DNA from: Candidatus Omnitrophota bacterium
GTDB taxonomy: Bacteria > Omnitrophota > Gorgyraeia > 2-01-FULL-45-10
Direction: 5' to 3'
DNA length: 5,284 nt
Assembly (NCBI GenBank): GCA_022703295.1
Contig: JAKLDX010000092.1
Location: forward strand, 1-5,284
A program made the translations under genes and the position numbers. The notes under the pieces were generated by a model. That model was given only the letters and a program-made list of their open reading frames with translations, searched no databases and had not been told where the DNA came from. Positions 5,030 through 5,284 of this stretch are shown piece by piece; position 1 is the stretch's first letter, and each line of letters starts with the position of its first letter.

Positions 5030-5284
5030 CTATTGCGCCGCGCGGCGCATCCTGGCCAGAACCCTATCCCTGCCGAGAAGCTCCATCATTTCGAAAAGAC
5101 CGGCTCCGGCCGTCTTTCCGCTGATGGCTACCCGCGTCGGGTGGATGATCTGCGCGGGTTTAATCTTCTTGTTTTCGGCCATACTTCGGCATGCCTCTTC
5201 CAGTGCGGAATGAGAGAACGCCTCTATCTTCTCTACGGCATCGGTGAATTCCGCCAATATCTTCTTACTCTCGGGATTTTTAAG
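5030..5284 (-). CDS. gltX: Glutamyl-tRNA synthetase, C-terminal end (partial, runs off the window)
   Basis: The last 84 codons of a reading frame that is open to the window edge. The C-terminal anticodon-binding domain of GluRS is recognised from IIHPTRVAISGKTAGAGLF followed by EMMELLGRDRVLARM, matching the family pattern 'HPxRxAxTGxxxGPGLFExxxxLG'. The enzyme charges tRNA-Glu. A TTG at 5257 is only an internal leucine codon, not the start. The stop is 8 nt from the glnS ATG, so the two genes very likely form an operon. With GlnRS present, GluRS need not mischarge tRNA-Gln, though the visible part cannot tell a discriminating from a non-discriminating enzyme. Confidence 0.9.
   Translation of the reverse strand, partial: LKNPESKKILAEFTDAVEKIEAFSHSALEEACRSMAENKKIKPAQIIHPTRVAISGKTAGAGLFEMMELLGRDRVLARMRRAAQ

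Noticed and set aside
4347..5213. Long open frame (288 codons) on the plus strand opposite glnS and gltX
   Set aside because: It is fully antisense to two clear housekeeping genes, has no family motifs, and is explained by GC-rich codon use on the minus strand.
1..5284. CRISPR array, insertion sequence ends or tandem repeats
   Set aside because: No regularly spaced direct repeats, transposase motifs or tandem arrays were seen by eye.

Overview
The window joins a mobile element (about 1-3205) to conserved bacterial chromosome (about 3206-5284). The boundary falls at the 3' end of a tRNA-Gln gene. Strong Shine-Dalgarno sequences, sigma70-like promoter boxes, and neighbouring glutamyl- and glutaminyl-tRNA synthetase genes show a bacterium with a directly charging GlnRS. 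The overall flavour recalls Gram-negative candidate phyla such as Omnitrophota, but that placement is only an impression and cannot be tested from this window.

Chromosomal side, all on the minus strand: the 3' end of gltX (cut by the window edge), then glnS (start 9 nt beyond the gltX stop, with its ribosome binding site overlapping that stop), then, 47 nt after glnS, tRNA-Gln with anticodon CUG. The tRNA has its own good sigma70-type promoter in the short gap. The three genes form one glutamine/glutamate charging module.

Element side: plus-strand genes for a small basic protein with a Rho_N/SAP-like segment (1125-1472) and a large serine recombinase (1544-3220, or from GTG 1490) point toward the tRNA. 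The recombinase reading frame has no stop of its own before the tRNA; its TAG lies inside the tRNA T arm. This is what one expects if the recombinase, or a relative of it, placed the element at the tRNA 3' end. The other end of the element is not in the window. Divergently, on the minus strand, lie a 71-residue unknown protein (700-915) and a sigma-70-like protein (15-587).

The non-coding parts of the element are rich in inverted repeats. One 48-nt structure covers the ribosome binding site and start codon of the sigma-like gene. A perfect 7+7+7 dyad sits in the divergent intergenic region. A 10-bp GC-rich hairpin separates the two plus-strand genes. Several palindromes crowd the last 130 bp before the tRNA, one of which looks like a terminator for minus-strand tRNA transcription. 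The best candidates for something new are the occluded start of the sigma-like gene and the recombinase whose C-terminus is set by its integration site.
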